From: Symbiodinium natans
Taxonomy: Eukaryota > Sar > Dinophyceae > Suessiales > Symbiodiniaceae
Direction of reading: 5' to 3'
NCBI GenBank assembly: GCA_905221605.1
Contig: CAJNDS010001535.1
Location: forward strand, 720,145 to 784,144
DNA length: 64,000 nucleotides
Under the pieces are notes generated by a model. The model ran no database searches. It was not told the origin of the DNA and saw nothing but the letters and a program-made list of their open reading frames with translations. A program made the position numbers and the translations under genes. Of this stretch, positions 40,854-51,100 are shown piece by piece; the stretch's first letter is position 1; every line of letters starts with the position of its first letter.

Positions 40854-41044
40854 TTGGGAAAGTTGTTTGGGTTCAGGGTCCTTAAACCTCCCCAAACAAC
40901 AGCCCTGAGCCTTATACCTCATGAAATTGAGATCCCTGAACCCTGAACCCACAGACAGCTTTGGGCTCATATGAGGGCACCCTGTGTTGTCGTTGTCCGG
41001 CGTTGCGCCCAACCCCCTAAACCCGAAAGCCCTAAACCCCTACT

Positions 41045-41113
41045 AAGGCAATCCTCGTCATCTCAAGCCGATGTCCAGGAGTCCAGGCCTACCACGACAT
41101 TCTGTGGCCGCGA
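41045..41113 (+). CDS. Exon of the 31.7-41.4 kb series
   Basis: After CTAAG the frame reads RQSSSSQADVQESRPTTTFC and then GRE. Ser/Thr-rich linker composition. Confidence 0.4.
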
Positions 41114-41261
41114 GTTTAGGGTTCCCCTGTTTAGGCCTTAAGCATGTACATACCATATATATCTATATACATATATATACATTTATTTATTCATTTGTTT
41201 AGTTATGTGTACATGTATGCATGTAAACTATAAGGCCAAGACTTTGGGGCATGCCCTTCAG

Positions 41262-41393
41262 ACCTTAACTCCAAGGCGGAAACGTGCATCCAGCCGGCCC
41301 AAAATGCCCCCCCTTTTTGATGCACGCAGGCCAGAGGAGGCAACGAAGTCAGGCGTCCGATTTGCTGCTACCCATGACGATGACGAGGACTAG
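41262..41393 (+). CDS. Terminal exon, basic then acidic tail
   Basis: The frame reads LTPRRKRASSRPKMPPLFDA, then RRPEEATKSGVRFAATH and DDDED with TAG at 41,391-41,393. The stop codon is immediately followed by TTTAGGG DNA (41,394-41,445). RRKR is a possible nuclear localisation motif. Likely end of the gene that begins near 31.7 kb. Confidence 0.5.
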   Translation, partial: TLTPRRKRASSRPKMPPLFDARRPEEATKSGVRFAATHDDDED

Positions 41394-41542
41394 GGTTTAG
41401 GGTTTGGGGTTTAGGGTTCAGGGTTAGGGTTTAGGGTTTGGGGTTTCCCTGCATCGCCCGCAACAACACTGAACAGCTTCTTGTTTCGACTTGGAGTATG
41501 GTTCGGACTTGGTGCAGCTGAGTGTGACAGTGGATATGTGTT

Positions 41543-41641
41543 GGTGGTTGTCAAAATTATGAGCCCTTTTGGGGTACCCTAAATATTATGTGCCGTATTT
41601 TAATAGGATCCAATACGGGACAATAATTTTGACAACCACCC
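41543..41641. mobile_element. MITE-like element, family GGGTGGTTGTC, copy 2
   Basis: GGTGGTTGTCAAAATTATG on the left mirrors AATAATTTTGACAACCACCC on the right. Internal TTTTGGGGTACCCTA and GGATCCAATACGGG. About 99 bp, no ORF. Confidence 0.7.
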
Positions 41642-41854
41642 GTGTGTGTAGTTTGTTGTCCGCTTCAGGCTGCTGCCTGCTGAGTCGCTCATGTCAGCGC
41701 ACCTTGCAACATTGTTCGACGCAGGGGTATCCGGCTGCCTTGCTACGCATTGCATGTAAAGCCCTGATGCCTGGCCGTCTGGCTGCTTTCACTTCTCACG
41801 TGCGTAGCATCACATGCTGCCATGTAAATCGACTGCATGCTGAAAGGAAACTTT

Positions 41855-41940
41855 AAGGGACTAAAGGAGGGACCCTGACACGTGGCGGAAAAAGAGTAAG
41901 CGTCCCTTCTAGGGGTCCCTCCTCCTACCCCTTAACAAAC
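41855..41940. repeat. Imperfect hairpin
   Basis: AAGGGACTAAAGGAGGGACC is answered inverted by GGTCCCTCCTCCTACCCCTT. Small foldback of unknown family. Confidence 0.45.
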
Positions 41941-42332
41941 TGGTAGATGTAGTAGATAGACAGGTCGAAGAGCGGGGCTCCCCAACCAGGGCAGCAGTTG
42001 GGATTCCAGAAGTGGTTGTCCTGTTTTGGTTTTTTTCAGTGCCGAACCTGCCAGGACTAGCCTCAGTGAGCAGGCATCGCCACTTGTCATCTTCGTGCAA
42101 CTCTTGCCTAAGCTGCAAGAGCACTTGAAAATGCAACCTCTTCAGTCACCCCACACCTCAGCCTACAGTCGACGGGTCATTTATTGGGGCTAGCGGCTAG
42201 CGCAACAGCATGATGCAAGGCTAAGCAACGAAGCTCGGAAGTTGATTGAGACGATGCACTTGGGCTTCACGGCTTCACAGGCTGTGGCTGCCTAAGGTTG
42301 CCACAGACGTGATCCCAAGGAAGCTGTTGTAA

Positions 42333-42518
42333 GATCTCGCGTGCCAGCCGGGTAGTTTGCATACCTTCTTTGCATGTGCTGAAGTGTGGGCTGTCCGAAG
42401 GAAAGATGTACATGAATTCTTGAAGCCTGGGAGGAAAGTCTCTCTTCAGGATGCATTTCGGCACCCTTTTTTCGTCGCAGCATGTTGCAAGAAGAGGCTT
42501 CCAAAACTTTGCGAATGA
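42333..42518 (+). CDS. Possible C-terminal exon of a protein kinase
   Basis: The frame is open from 42,333 to TGA at 42,516-42,518 and includes DVHEFLKPGRKVSLQDAFRH followed by PFF. The RxSxxDAxxHPFF pattern is the hallmark of kinase subdomain XI, near the end of a catalytic domain; a short basic Cys-containing tail follows. No other kinase motif is visible nearby, so it could be a gene end with upstream exons unseen, a pseudogene fragment, or chance. An antisense frame here is likely a shadow. Confidence 0.4.
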   Translation, partial: DLACQPGSLHTFFACAEVWAVRRKDVHEFLKPGRKVSLQDAFRHPFFVAACCKKRLPKLCE

Positions 42519-43074
42519 AGTCCTGGCTCTGAGTCTTCAGTAGGATTGAGTTGAGGAGCTTCGGCTTGAGAATCATTGGAGAGAACAAGCTATCAACAAA
42601 CTCAGAATGGTCAACAGATGCTCGCTGCCAGGTCTTTTGTGGTGCGCAGGAACTTTCATGACAACCGGCAAGCTCTGAGACCTTCTGGCTTCTCCGAATT
42701 GCACAGGAGTGCAGCCACTGCCTCTCACATTAACCAAGTGCACCAGATCTGAACTTGGAGCCGTTTTTGCAGCAACTTTTGGGTTTAGGGTTTACTGTAG
42801 AGTCCAAGAGTAATCAACAGTAATCAGAGAACCCACACGCGCGTTATCATGACAGCGATCCTGGCTCCGGCTGTGGGCATGGAATCGGTGAAGGCGAGGT
42901 GGGAGCAACTGATGTAGGGTTGTAGAGCCGTAGACGGCTAGGATTGAAAATGTTGAACTTTCGTACCCCGCATCCTGATGTAATCCTTATAAAGCCAGAA
43001 AAAAGTTTTGCCCCCAAACCTACCCTGGCCGTAGGGTCACGGGTCCATGGGTTGCTACTGGTAGTGCACTGGCC

Positions 43075-43112
43075 CCTAAACCCTAAACCCTAAACCCGAA
43101 ACCCTAAACCCT
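43075..43112. repeat. Short CCCTAAA tract
   Basis: C-strand telomere-type words just upstream of a putative exon. Confidence 0.85.
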
Positions 43113-43126
43113 ACTGTTAGTGCACT

Positions 43127-43200
43127 GACTCATCGGATACATCTGCGAGCACTCGGAGGGCGATGCGTCTGCAGTCTTGGATTTGCCTTGCATGTCTTCT
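43127..43200 (+). CDS. Exon of unknown protein
   Basis: The frame reads LIGYICEHSEGDASAVLDLP and then CMSS. Acidic, two cysteines. A TA-rich stretch follows at 43,245-43,345. Confidence 0.45.
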
Positions 43201-43397
43201 AGCAAAGCTTACACAAGGGGCATTATGACAGTCAATGCTTACTATACATAGATGCATGTACTGTATATATGTAAATGACAATATGTGTATATAAATATTT
43301 TCTATACATATATGAGTATATATGTGATATGTAGTGTATGTTGATGTCCGCATCTGTATACTTACCTATCATTTATGGGAGAGAAGGATATACTAGT

Positions 43398-43500
43398 CGT
43401 GTGGATCTTGCTACCCATATCACTGCCCGGGACCAAGTTCCCTATGCGAAGGACTTCCACCACAACGCCCAGCGCTGGTGTTTGAAAACGTCAGTCGGCA
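43398..43500 (+). CDS. Exon of unknown protein
   Basis: The frame reads RVDLATHITARDQVPYAKDF and then HHNAQRWCLKTSVGSS. Convincing composition; His/Trp/Cys-containing. Likely upstream of the terminal exon at 43,575. Confidence 0.5.
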
Positions 43501-43574
43501 GTTCATCCGCCATTTTGCCTAAACCCTCTCCTTCTCACTGGATCCTGTTCAATCTCATACCCTTTTAAGCTCAG

Positions 43575-43655
43575 ACGCAGAAGCTGTTGGTCCAAGAACA
43601 GCGAGTTATACGGGGAGTGAAGAGACGGCGGCGCAGGTCTGCGCTGGTCGCTTAG
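43575..43655 (+). CDS. Terminal exon, Arg-rich
   Basis: After GCTCAG the frame reads TQKLLVQEQRVIRGVKRRRR and then RSALVA with TAG at 43,653-43,655. The poly-Arg stretch could be a nuclear or nucleolar signal. Confidence 0.5.
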   Translation, partial: TQKLLVQEQRVIRGVKRRRRRSALVA

Positions 43656-44234
43656 CCACCCACTCCCGGCTTTCTGAAGCTGGGTCGCCATTAGGGAACT
43701 GAAGTTAAGTTCATAGTCAGTCGAAATTAGTTGACATGGTGTCCCGTTTATGAAAACCAAACATAGGCCCTTAACAGCAACCCAGGAGAGGGTGCCACAG
43801 CATGCTGCACGGCACCGTGAGGCGTCACCTGCACAGGCACGGGAGGTAATTGTTTCGGATTGACTCCACTGTACTTGGAAGCCCGTAGGACCCCTTTAAA
43901 TAGAGAAAGGGAAGACAGTAGGGCTGCCAACTACGAATTTCAGGGTTCAAACTGGGGGCTGGACTTAGAGGCCGATAGAGGGCTGATGGATTGGTGTCAC
44001 AGGCTTGGCCCGGATGTGCCGATGTTGTGGTAAACATGCAGCGGGCGGTCAGCTAGCAAACGGAAGGCACTGCCTCCAGTCATTAAGATGGTTTGGGACC
44101 GGATGCAGTCCGTGAGGAGAGATTGTGGCGACTCCTCGGCTCCTCCATAGCCATCACTGCGGCGCCGCGCTCTCAGGCAGGCTAGCCACAACAAGCATTG
44201 CTGAAGGAAGGAGTCTGAGCAGCTATAGGCACAT

Positions 44235-44339
44235 GGGTGGTCGTCAAAATTATGATCCCTTTTGGGGTACCCTATAAATTTTTTAGGTGCCGTCCTATAA
44301 TATGGATCCGAAAAGGGGCCATAATGTTGACAACCACCC
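44235..44339. mobile_element. MITE-like element, family GGGTGGTTGTC, copy 3
   Basis: GGGTGGTCGTCAAAATTATG on the left mirrors CATAATGTTGACAACCACCC on the right, about 105 bp, with internal CTTTTGGGGTACCC as in copy 2. ACAT precedes and ACAA follows; no exact target duplication. Confidence 0.7.
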
Positions 44340-44559
44340 ACAAATGTCCTGTGTTGCCTTTACGACACGGAAAAGACGCACTTAACCTTGACTTCTCCTC
44401 CTGCACCTCAGCTGTTGAGACCGAGCACCTGCCTATACCCCGAGGCCCAATCGGCTGAAACTCTTGTAGGCTCGTTCCCGCTTTGCCCTCAGAAGCAGGG
44501 ATTCGTCGGGTTTTCGCCGCCCTCACAAGTAGCGGTAGGCTCGTTCCCGCAGTTTTAAG

Positions 44560-44717
44560 CCAGCTCAGCGCTGCTGCAGCTTCCCCCGAAATATCTTCCG
44601 TGGGCTAAAACTCTCGAAGCCCAAGACGTTGCCTTCAAGCTTGCCAGGGCGCGCGGTCTCATCGAGTTCGCCGGCTCTGCAAGCCTGTCCAAAGAATGCG
44701 CGAGCAGGACTGCCTGA
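44560..44717 (+). CDS. Terminal exon of unknown gene
   Basis: After TTTTAAG the frame reads SSALLQLPPKYLPWAKTLEA, then QDVAFKLARARGLIEFAGSA and SLSKECASRTA with TGA at 44,715-44,717. Strong coding composition with a long amphipathic helix. Unrecognised. Confidence 0.6.
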
Positions 44718-45040
44718 CATTCCAGGGAGAATTGCTGGGGGCTGCGGTTGAGGTTGAGGACAGATCCTTCCTGGGACAACAAGTGGGTGGGGGTTGGGAC
44801 GTCATCACTACTGCTCCCGTAAGTGGCTACCTAAAAGAAGGCACAACTCGGTGCGATGATGCTATTCAAAGTATTTAACCGTGCATCTTGTGGAAGCCTC
44901 TTTGCCACTGCAGGCGCCAGAGTTCCAACAAGCACACTCAACTCCACGCAGTCAGTCCGGTTCAGATGGCAGTCCCAAAGTGTCCATGTACCTACGTATA
45001 GAAGGGGTTCCCACATAGTAGCTTCAGGGCCCAAGTATAT

Positions 45041-45174
45041 CCCTAAACCCGAAACCCTAAACCCCAAACCCTAAACCCCAAACCCTAAACCCCAAACCCT
45101 AAACCCCAAACCCCAAACCCTAAACCCTAAACCCTAAACCCTAAACCCTAAACCCTAAACCCTAAACCCTATAC
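45041..45174. repeat. CCCTAAA/CCCCAAA tract
   Basis: C-strand tract whose first half alternates CCCCAAA and CCCTAAA and whose second half is pure CCCTAAA. Confidence 0.95.
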
Positions 45175-45267
45175 ATGGACCCCTGGGGAGTGAAGGCGGA
45201 GCAGCTGGTCAGCGACCAGAAGGCTCTGCGGATGGGAAATGGCGATCTGGAGTCACTGATCTCAGAG
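45175..45267 (+). CDS. Exon, possibly first coding exon
   Basis: Thirty-one codons from an ATG at the edge of a CCCTAAA tract to TCAGAG/GT. It reads MDPWGVKAEQLVSDQKALRM and then GNGDLESLISE. It is in phase 0 at the donor. Candidate start of the gene ending at 47,029. Confidence 0.55.
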
Positions 45268-45547
45268 GTGGGGCCGGCAGTCTTGCTGTTGGTTAGTAGG
45301 GAATCAGGGAATGAGGGCCCTATATGTATATATATATATATACATATTTCTACATGTATATATATGTATATATATATATATATATGTACCCTTTAAGGGA
45401 TTATATAGGGCACCTCATTCCCTGCTAACCAAGAGTAAGCAGTTGGGGAAGTTGGGGAGGCATGCGAAGGCGTGGGGGAGTGAAGGGACGTCGTGAAGAT
45501 TGCTGCGGTGCTTTGTGTGCTGGCCCAAGAGACTTCAGCTGTAAGCC

Positions 45548-45610
45548 ATGTTTTTCCTTGAGGAGGAGCGCGAGAAGATGAGCGCAAAGGCCGACACGCT
45601 GCAGCCCTAT
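45548..45610 (+). CDS. Exon of the 45.2-47.0 kb gene
   Basis: The frame reads FLEEEREKMSAKADTLQPY. A charged helix, perhaps coiled coil. A TA microsatellite lies upstream at 45,325-45,390 and TTTAGGG-type DNA downstream at 45,730-45,825. Confidence 0.5.
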
Positions 45611-46243
45611 AGGCTGGGGGACCAGTTGCGTGGGCCTTCGGCTTGGATCTGGCTCCGAAAATCTTGTAGCAGACTCTGCGGTAGGTTCTTCTCAGCGCTT
45701 GGGCAAGTGAAGAATGCGCGCACCGCCTAGGGCTTAGGGCTTAGGGCTTAGGGTTTCGGGTTTTTTGGGTTTAGGGTTTAGGGTTTAGGGTTCAAGGTTT
45801 AGGGTTTAGGATTCAGGGTTTAGACGTACCCGGTCCACACTTCCATTTGCACAGGCAGTACGTGTTTTTCGCTGCCTCCGTTCTCATTCTCGGTGCGGGC
45901 AACGACTTGCGCCTTCCTCAGCGATAGCTCTTGAAAGTGGAACACTGGAACAGCACGCTTGTTGGCTTGAGGCCTGTGAAGTGACAGCAGCTGCGTTTCG
46001 TGCTGTCTTGTGACCACGTGCTCCAGGTTTTGGCTGGTCTGTCAGCCCTCTTTCTTCACAAAGGGGTTCCTTCCCTCGGGGAGCACAGACGACTCGCAAT
46101 TCCAGCGGTTGCTCCTGATCCTTGGCTTGGCAGCGGTTGGGGCAGGCAGGAAGCACCATGAGACCGTTTAATGGCTGAGTAGTCAGGAGAACTTTGGTGC
46201 AAGTCCATAGTGCTGCTTGAGTTGCTCGGAATCTGCAGGGCAG

Positions 46244-46466
46244 CATGCACCCAGACCTGCCAGGCTTGTATTACTTGGGGAGTGTGGTCCTCGCACCTGC
46301 CGAGCTGCCAAGCGTGGAGAGGGTCCTCAATGAGGAGGAGTCCGTTGGATCTGTTGAGGAGGCTGGGGCCACGCACATGCCAACTATTGCCATGCTTCCT
46401 GAACAGATTGGCTCCTCACCGGAACTCTCTTCGAATTCCAGGGCATCCATTCGATTCACCACACAT
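46244..46466 (+). CDS. Exon of the 45.2-47.0 kb gene
   Basis: From GGGCAG to CACAT/GTGAGC. It reads MHPDLPGLYYLGSVVLAPAE, later LNEEESVGSVEEAGATHMPT, and is open for 74 codons. A canonical GT donor is followed by a short intron holding a CCCTAAA tract (46,479-46,530). GTGA occurs at both intron ends. Confidence 0.6.
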
Positions 46467-46538
46467 GTGAGCCTGCTGACCCTAAACCCTAAACCCTAAA
46501 CCCTGAACCCTAAACCCTAAACCCTGAACCGTATGCAG

Positions 46539-46632
46539 GTGAAGGAAAGCCGAATGTTTTACCGACTGCAGGGAAGGTCGCTGGGCCGCAGTGTTGTCCG
46601 GGCCCTCCGCACTGCTCCCTCAGCAGTCCAAG
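46539..46632 (+). CDS. Exon of the 45.2-47.0 kb gene
   Basis: From ATGCAG/GTGA to TCCAAG/GT. It reads VKESRMFYRLQGRSLGRSVV and then RALRTAPSAVQ. Basic. The following intron carries a short TTTAGGG tract at 46,684-46,710. Confidence 0.6.
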
Positions 46633-46776
46633 GTTGCATCCCCTGCGATGGGCTTCGGCCGGAAGAACCATAAAGTCGTTTACGGTTTAGGGTTTAGGGT
46701 TTAGGGTTTACTTTAGACTCCGGAAGTGAGAGAAAAGAGAAAGCGAAGCTGGTCCGAGGTGGTATTATGGCCTAAA

Positions 46777-47029
46777 CTTGGGCCAGAGCTACACGATCTC
46801 AAAGTGCGGCGATGGAAGCTGGAGATTCGAAGAAGAGCTCGCTGGGAGAAAGTGCACGTCGACTCTGCGGGTTGTAGGGGACTGGGTGGAGGGCCATCTC
46901 ATTGATCAAGAAGGCCAGCGGACGGGAACCATTCGCCTCCAAAGGGGGGAAGGCAACTCAGTCCTCTCCTATTTCCGGGACCTTGGCAGCTCCAACTGGT
47001 CGAACCCGAACGAGGCGATCGGCTGGTAG
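46777..47029 (+). CDS. Terminal exon of the 45.2-47.0 kb gene
   Basis: The frame reads GQSYTISKCGDGSWRFEEEL, later RVVGDWVEGHLIDQEGQRTG, then TIRLQRGEGNSVLSYFRD and a stop after NEAIGW. Alternating beta-strand-like pattern, strong composition. No family recognised. Confidence 0.6.
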
Positions 47030-48153
47030 CCATAGGAATGCGGGCCGGAACTTCGGACCACTGTTACCTGTGCATCGCGGCCACTTTCACCCCATCTCCA
47101 GCACCCGACACTGATACATGACGCACCTTAGTGGCTTCAAAAGGCGCTGATTTTCTGCCTACAGCATGGCATGAACGATAAACTTCTGATCTTCCAAGGA
47201 GTCAACTCCATGCATGCTTTTCAGACGAAGAAGACGTCTCATTTTCCAGCTCTGTGATCTTGCATCGAGGTGCAAATCATTCAACCATTGTCCGCTATGC
47301 CAGCAGCAATGTTCAGAATCCCGTACAAAGCCAATCGGCAAGGACATCAAAATGATGTCACGGGTTTTGCACCTTCTGACTGGAGGCTTCCAACATCAGA
47401 AAGGCAGCGAGCAAGAAGGAGTGTATTCTCCTTGCCCTACATAGAACCCTTGAACCTTCCAGCACACTGTGTCAGCAGCATTGTGGGCTCCCCTCCCATA
47501 TCCTGGCCGGATGCCGAGAGTAACCTCACTGCGTGCTATTGGGGATCTAAGGGGCTCTTTAAGGCGTGTGGCTTTTCAGGCTGATGTGCCAACAAAAGCT
47601 CCAGATGTCTATGCATTAGTAACATGGTTCATCCAGAACTAGGAACTAGTTTGGCACAGTACCTCGAGAGATGCTCTTCGAAGACTGCATGGCAAACAAT
47701 GTGCCCAGAACCAGCTGGACATACCAACAGCCCCAAGCGATGAAAGGAGGTTGTGGCACCTGGGTCGACAAGCGTGAACCTTCTTGCCCTGTCCTTCAAG
47801 AAACAGCTGTAGTCTAGGTTTCCTGAGCTGCCCATATCAGTAAATACTTCACATGGCAAGAGTACCACGACTTGCAGTCATCGCAGATTCTTTTTCAACC
47901 GGGATAAGTTAACCTGAGCCTTTGCCTAAGGACCCCGGTACAGCTTCTTAAGACACCAGGCTGATTCTCTTTCATTCTGCCTTTGCATGGCGTATGGGGG
48001 TTTACGACTACGATAATGAAGGACCCTGAATACAAAACCACAAATAGTAAGTAGGATCCCCTTGTTAGAAGGACCCCAAGAAGGTACCCAATACCGTAAA
48101 CCCCCCCAACTGATTTACAGATTTGATGGATAGAAAAGCGCCCCTTCTCTGCC
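47030..48153. other. Intergenic stretch with one dispersed element
   Basis: No exon I can defend; short frames on both strands. 47,985-48,112 is a dispersed element with GGGGGTTTACG / CGTAAACCCCC inverted ends, internally matching the copies at 5,850, 10,175 and 25,180. It ends 40 bp before the polycystin start codon. No TATA box is evident. Confidence 0.5.
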
Positions 48154-51100
48154 ATGGCGGGCATCCCGCATTCCATGCATTCGCATGCGGCCCACCATGG
48201 ACATACGGCCTCCCGACCTACCGATCTCTTCAGCTTCGCAGAGAAGGAGCACGACGAGGAGCCGGAGGTTGGGCAAACTGGCCTCATGGCCCTTGGGACG
48301 ACATTGCTGGCATCCGGAGAGCTTGAGTTCGATGAAGACCTCACGAAGGTCCAGCAGGATGAGGCCCTGTATAGTGCCGTGAACACCATGAAGCGTCACA
48401 AGACGATCACGTACGACGACATTGTTTTATCCCGAGGAGTCAAGCAGAACGTTTACCTGGAATACATCAAGTTTGAGATCGACAATGAGAACACCTTTCT
48501 GGAGTTGCCTCTCACTGTCGTGGTGCTGGTTTCCTTCACGATTCTTGCGCTAAACATACTGCACCAGGAACAGCTCTATGCCATAGAGGAGGCATTCGAA
48601 CGAGACATCACCGAGAACGCAAATTTTGCTTGGAGCGGAGACTTTGGACACAAAGGTATCGATCAGGTGCTTTCTGTCGCTGACTTCTGGTCATGGATGC
48701 GGCTAGGATTCCTGTCCCTGCTAGCAAGGTAGGGGCTTGTCAAAATCAGTGACCAATCCTGCTTTCACATCCTCCCTATAGGGTTTAGGGTTTAGGGTTT
48801 ACAAGGCGTCAATTCATAGCTTCTGTTCTGAGCGTCACGTACGTCATGCAGTTGCAAGAAATAAGGGAAGGGTGAGCGGGCTGCAGCTCTTCTTTGTACA
48901 TGTTGTCGACGTACCTGATGCATTAGCTCTCGATTGGACTCTATCGGTTCCTGCCGGGCTGTCCCATCAGTCTAAACCCTAAACCCTGAACCCTGAACCC
49001 TAAACCCTAAACCCTAAACCAGATCCTGTCTCCCTCATGAGGTCTCAGTGGCTTTACAGCGAGACGGCGCCCGAGGCTCTTGGTGGCCCGGTCACTGCCG
49101 GAACCTCCTACAATGTGAGACTTGGTAGCCCATTGGTACCCTTTTCCCGTTTTTGGGGTTTAGGGTTTAGGGTTTAGGGTTTAGGGTTTAGGGTTTAGGG
49201 TTTAGGGTTTAGGGTTTAGGGTTTAGGGGTAAAAAAGGGACCTACTAAGGAGCTTGTTGCCAGCGTCTTGGCTCTTTGCGGGCTATGAGAAGCCGGCACC
49301 GGTTGCGAACGACTACCTCCAGTACTCCAAGCTTGTTAGCGGCGTTCGGATGAGGCAACTATATCCCCCTTTTTGGCATTTTTTGCTTTTTTTTTACAAA
49401 ATCTGTTTGTATAACACCAAGAGGATCTTCAAGATATCAAGTGTGTATTAAGGTTCTAAGGGGAGTATAGGCAAGCAGTGTCAGCCGCTGACTCGCAACT
49501 CTGCATCTTCCCGAACAGCCTGGACCCGCAGCTTGAGAATGGCTGGCTCCGGAAGCCTTGTTTTCCATCGGAGTTGGGCTTGCTGTCCCCGGAGCTCCAA
49601 GAGGCCGAAGGTTTTCAGGGTTTGGAGCGCGAAGAGTTTTTGTTTCCAGATCTCTCGAGCATAAGCGAAATGACTCGGAAGATCTTGGACATGGAGGATG
49701 GGTGCCACTCCTCGTCTTTTGTAAGTAGCAGCTGCCTTTGCAACTGGTGCCAAGGGCAAACGCCACCTCAGCCCTGGATAGATGAACGGACCGCGCGCAT
49801 TGAAATCAGCATGTTGCTGTTCAATCCTCAATATGGGTCTTATACCTACGTGTCGGTGAATTTTATGCTGAATCGCGGTGGGCATATTCATGCCTTCTCA
49901 CATTCCCTATCTGCATTTGTGAGTCCATTTCAGAGACCTTTTTGGGAGCTGGTCCTGACGGTCATTGCTGCACTACTGTGGGTTGCTGCTCTGCTGTACG
50001 CATCTGTGGCTGAGATCTGGGAGATGATTCACACAGTGCGTCAGTCAAGCAACCGCTTCTACCGAGCACTCTGGCAGGAGTATCTGGGCTTCTGGAATTT
50101 TGTTGACTGGGCATCTGTGCTCGTTGGCACGCTCACCATTGGCTTTTGGATACTTTGTGGTGCTTTACTGTATCTTCTTTAGCCTTTTTGGGTTTGTTGG
50201 GTTAAGAAACCAAGGCAGCTAAAAGTTAAATGTATAGCTACCCTGCTAAGCAAGGATTCAAGGGCGCCTGGCCGTCGCCGCCGTGAATGAGCTGTTGCCC
50301 TCCATGATCCAAGCCAGTCTTGCGCCAGATGCGGGCTATGAAGCCTTGGCGCGAAGCGTCTTCGCACGCGCCGAGGTCATGAGCAAGGCCAAGAAAGACA
50401 TGGAGTTCCAGATGATGGTCTATCCCCTGATCATCATGCTTAGGATCTTTCGCTCCTTCGAAGCCCAGCCACGGCTGGCCATCGTCACCGCTACGCTGAA
50501 GACGGCAGCTCCGGATTTGGCACACTTCTTCATGATCTTCTGGTGCGTCTACTTCTGCTTCGTCGTCAGTAGCCTGCTCTTCTTCGGGCAAGACCTGGAG
50601 AGTTTTAGCACACTCGACCGGGCCCTTCACACCTCTTTCCTTGCAATGTTTGGAGACTGGGACTGGGTTGGGCTGAGAGATGTTGGTATGATGAGGTCCG
50701 CTGCGTGGTTTTGGCTCTTCATGATCGTGATGGTCCTCTTCCTTCTGAACATGCTCCTGGCCATCATCATGGACGCCTATCAAGTGGAGAAGTTTAAGGC
50801 CTCCGACACGACCACACTCTGGCAGCAGATTCTTGACATGATCCAGCGATGGCGACAGTACAAGAGGGGTGAGTGCGTGCGACTGGCCGACATCTTTGAG
50901 GTGTGGGTGGATCAAAAGCCATGGGCCTTGGATAGCCCAAGCTGTATGTAGCATGAGGGGAAAGTTAAGTAGTGGTAGAGACCCCCAAGCTGTGCCTTTG
51001 ATTTTGATGAAGCTCCAGGTGTTTCGGAAGGAGTACAAGGGGAAGGAGAAGGAGATGATGTCGAGCGAGCGCGCCATCTCTGTTGAGTTCCTCGTCACGC

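Noticed and set aside
42267-42588. Minus-strand ORFs of 65 and 98 residues
   Set aside because: They lie antisense to the better-supported plus exon with a kinase-like HPFF motif; taken as shadows.
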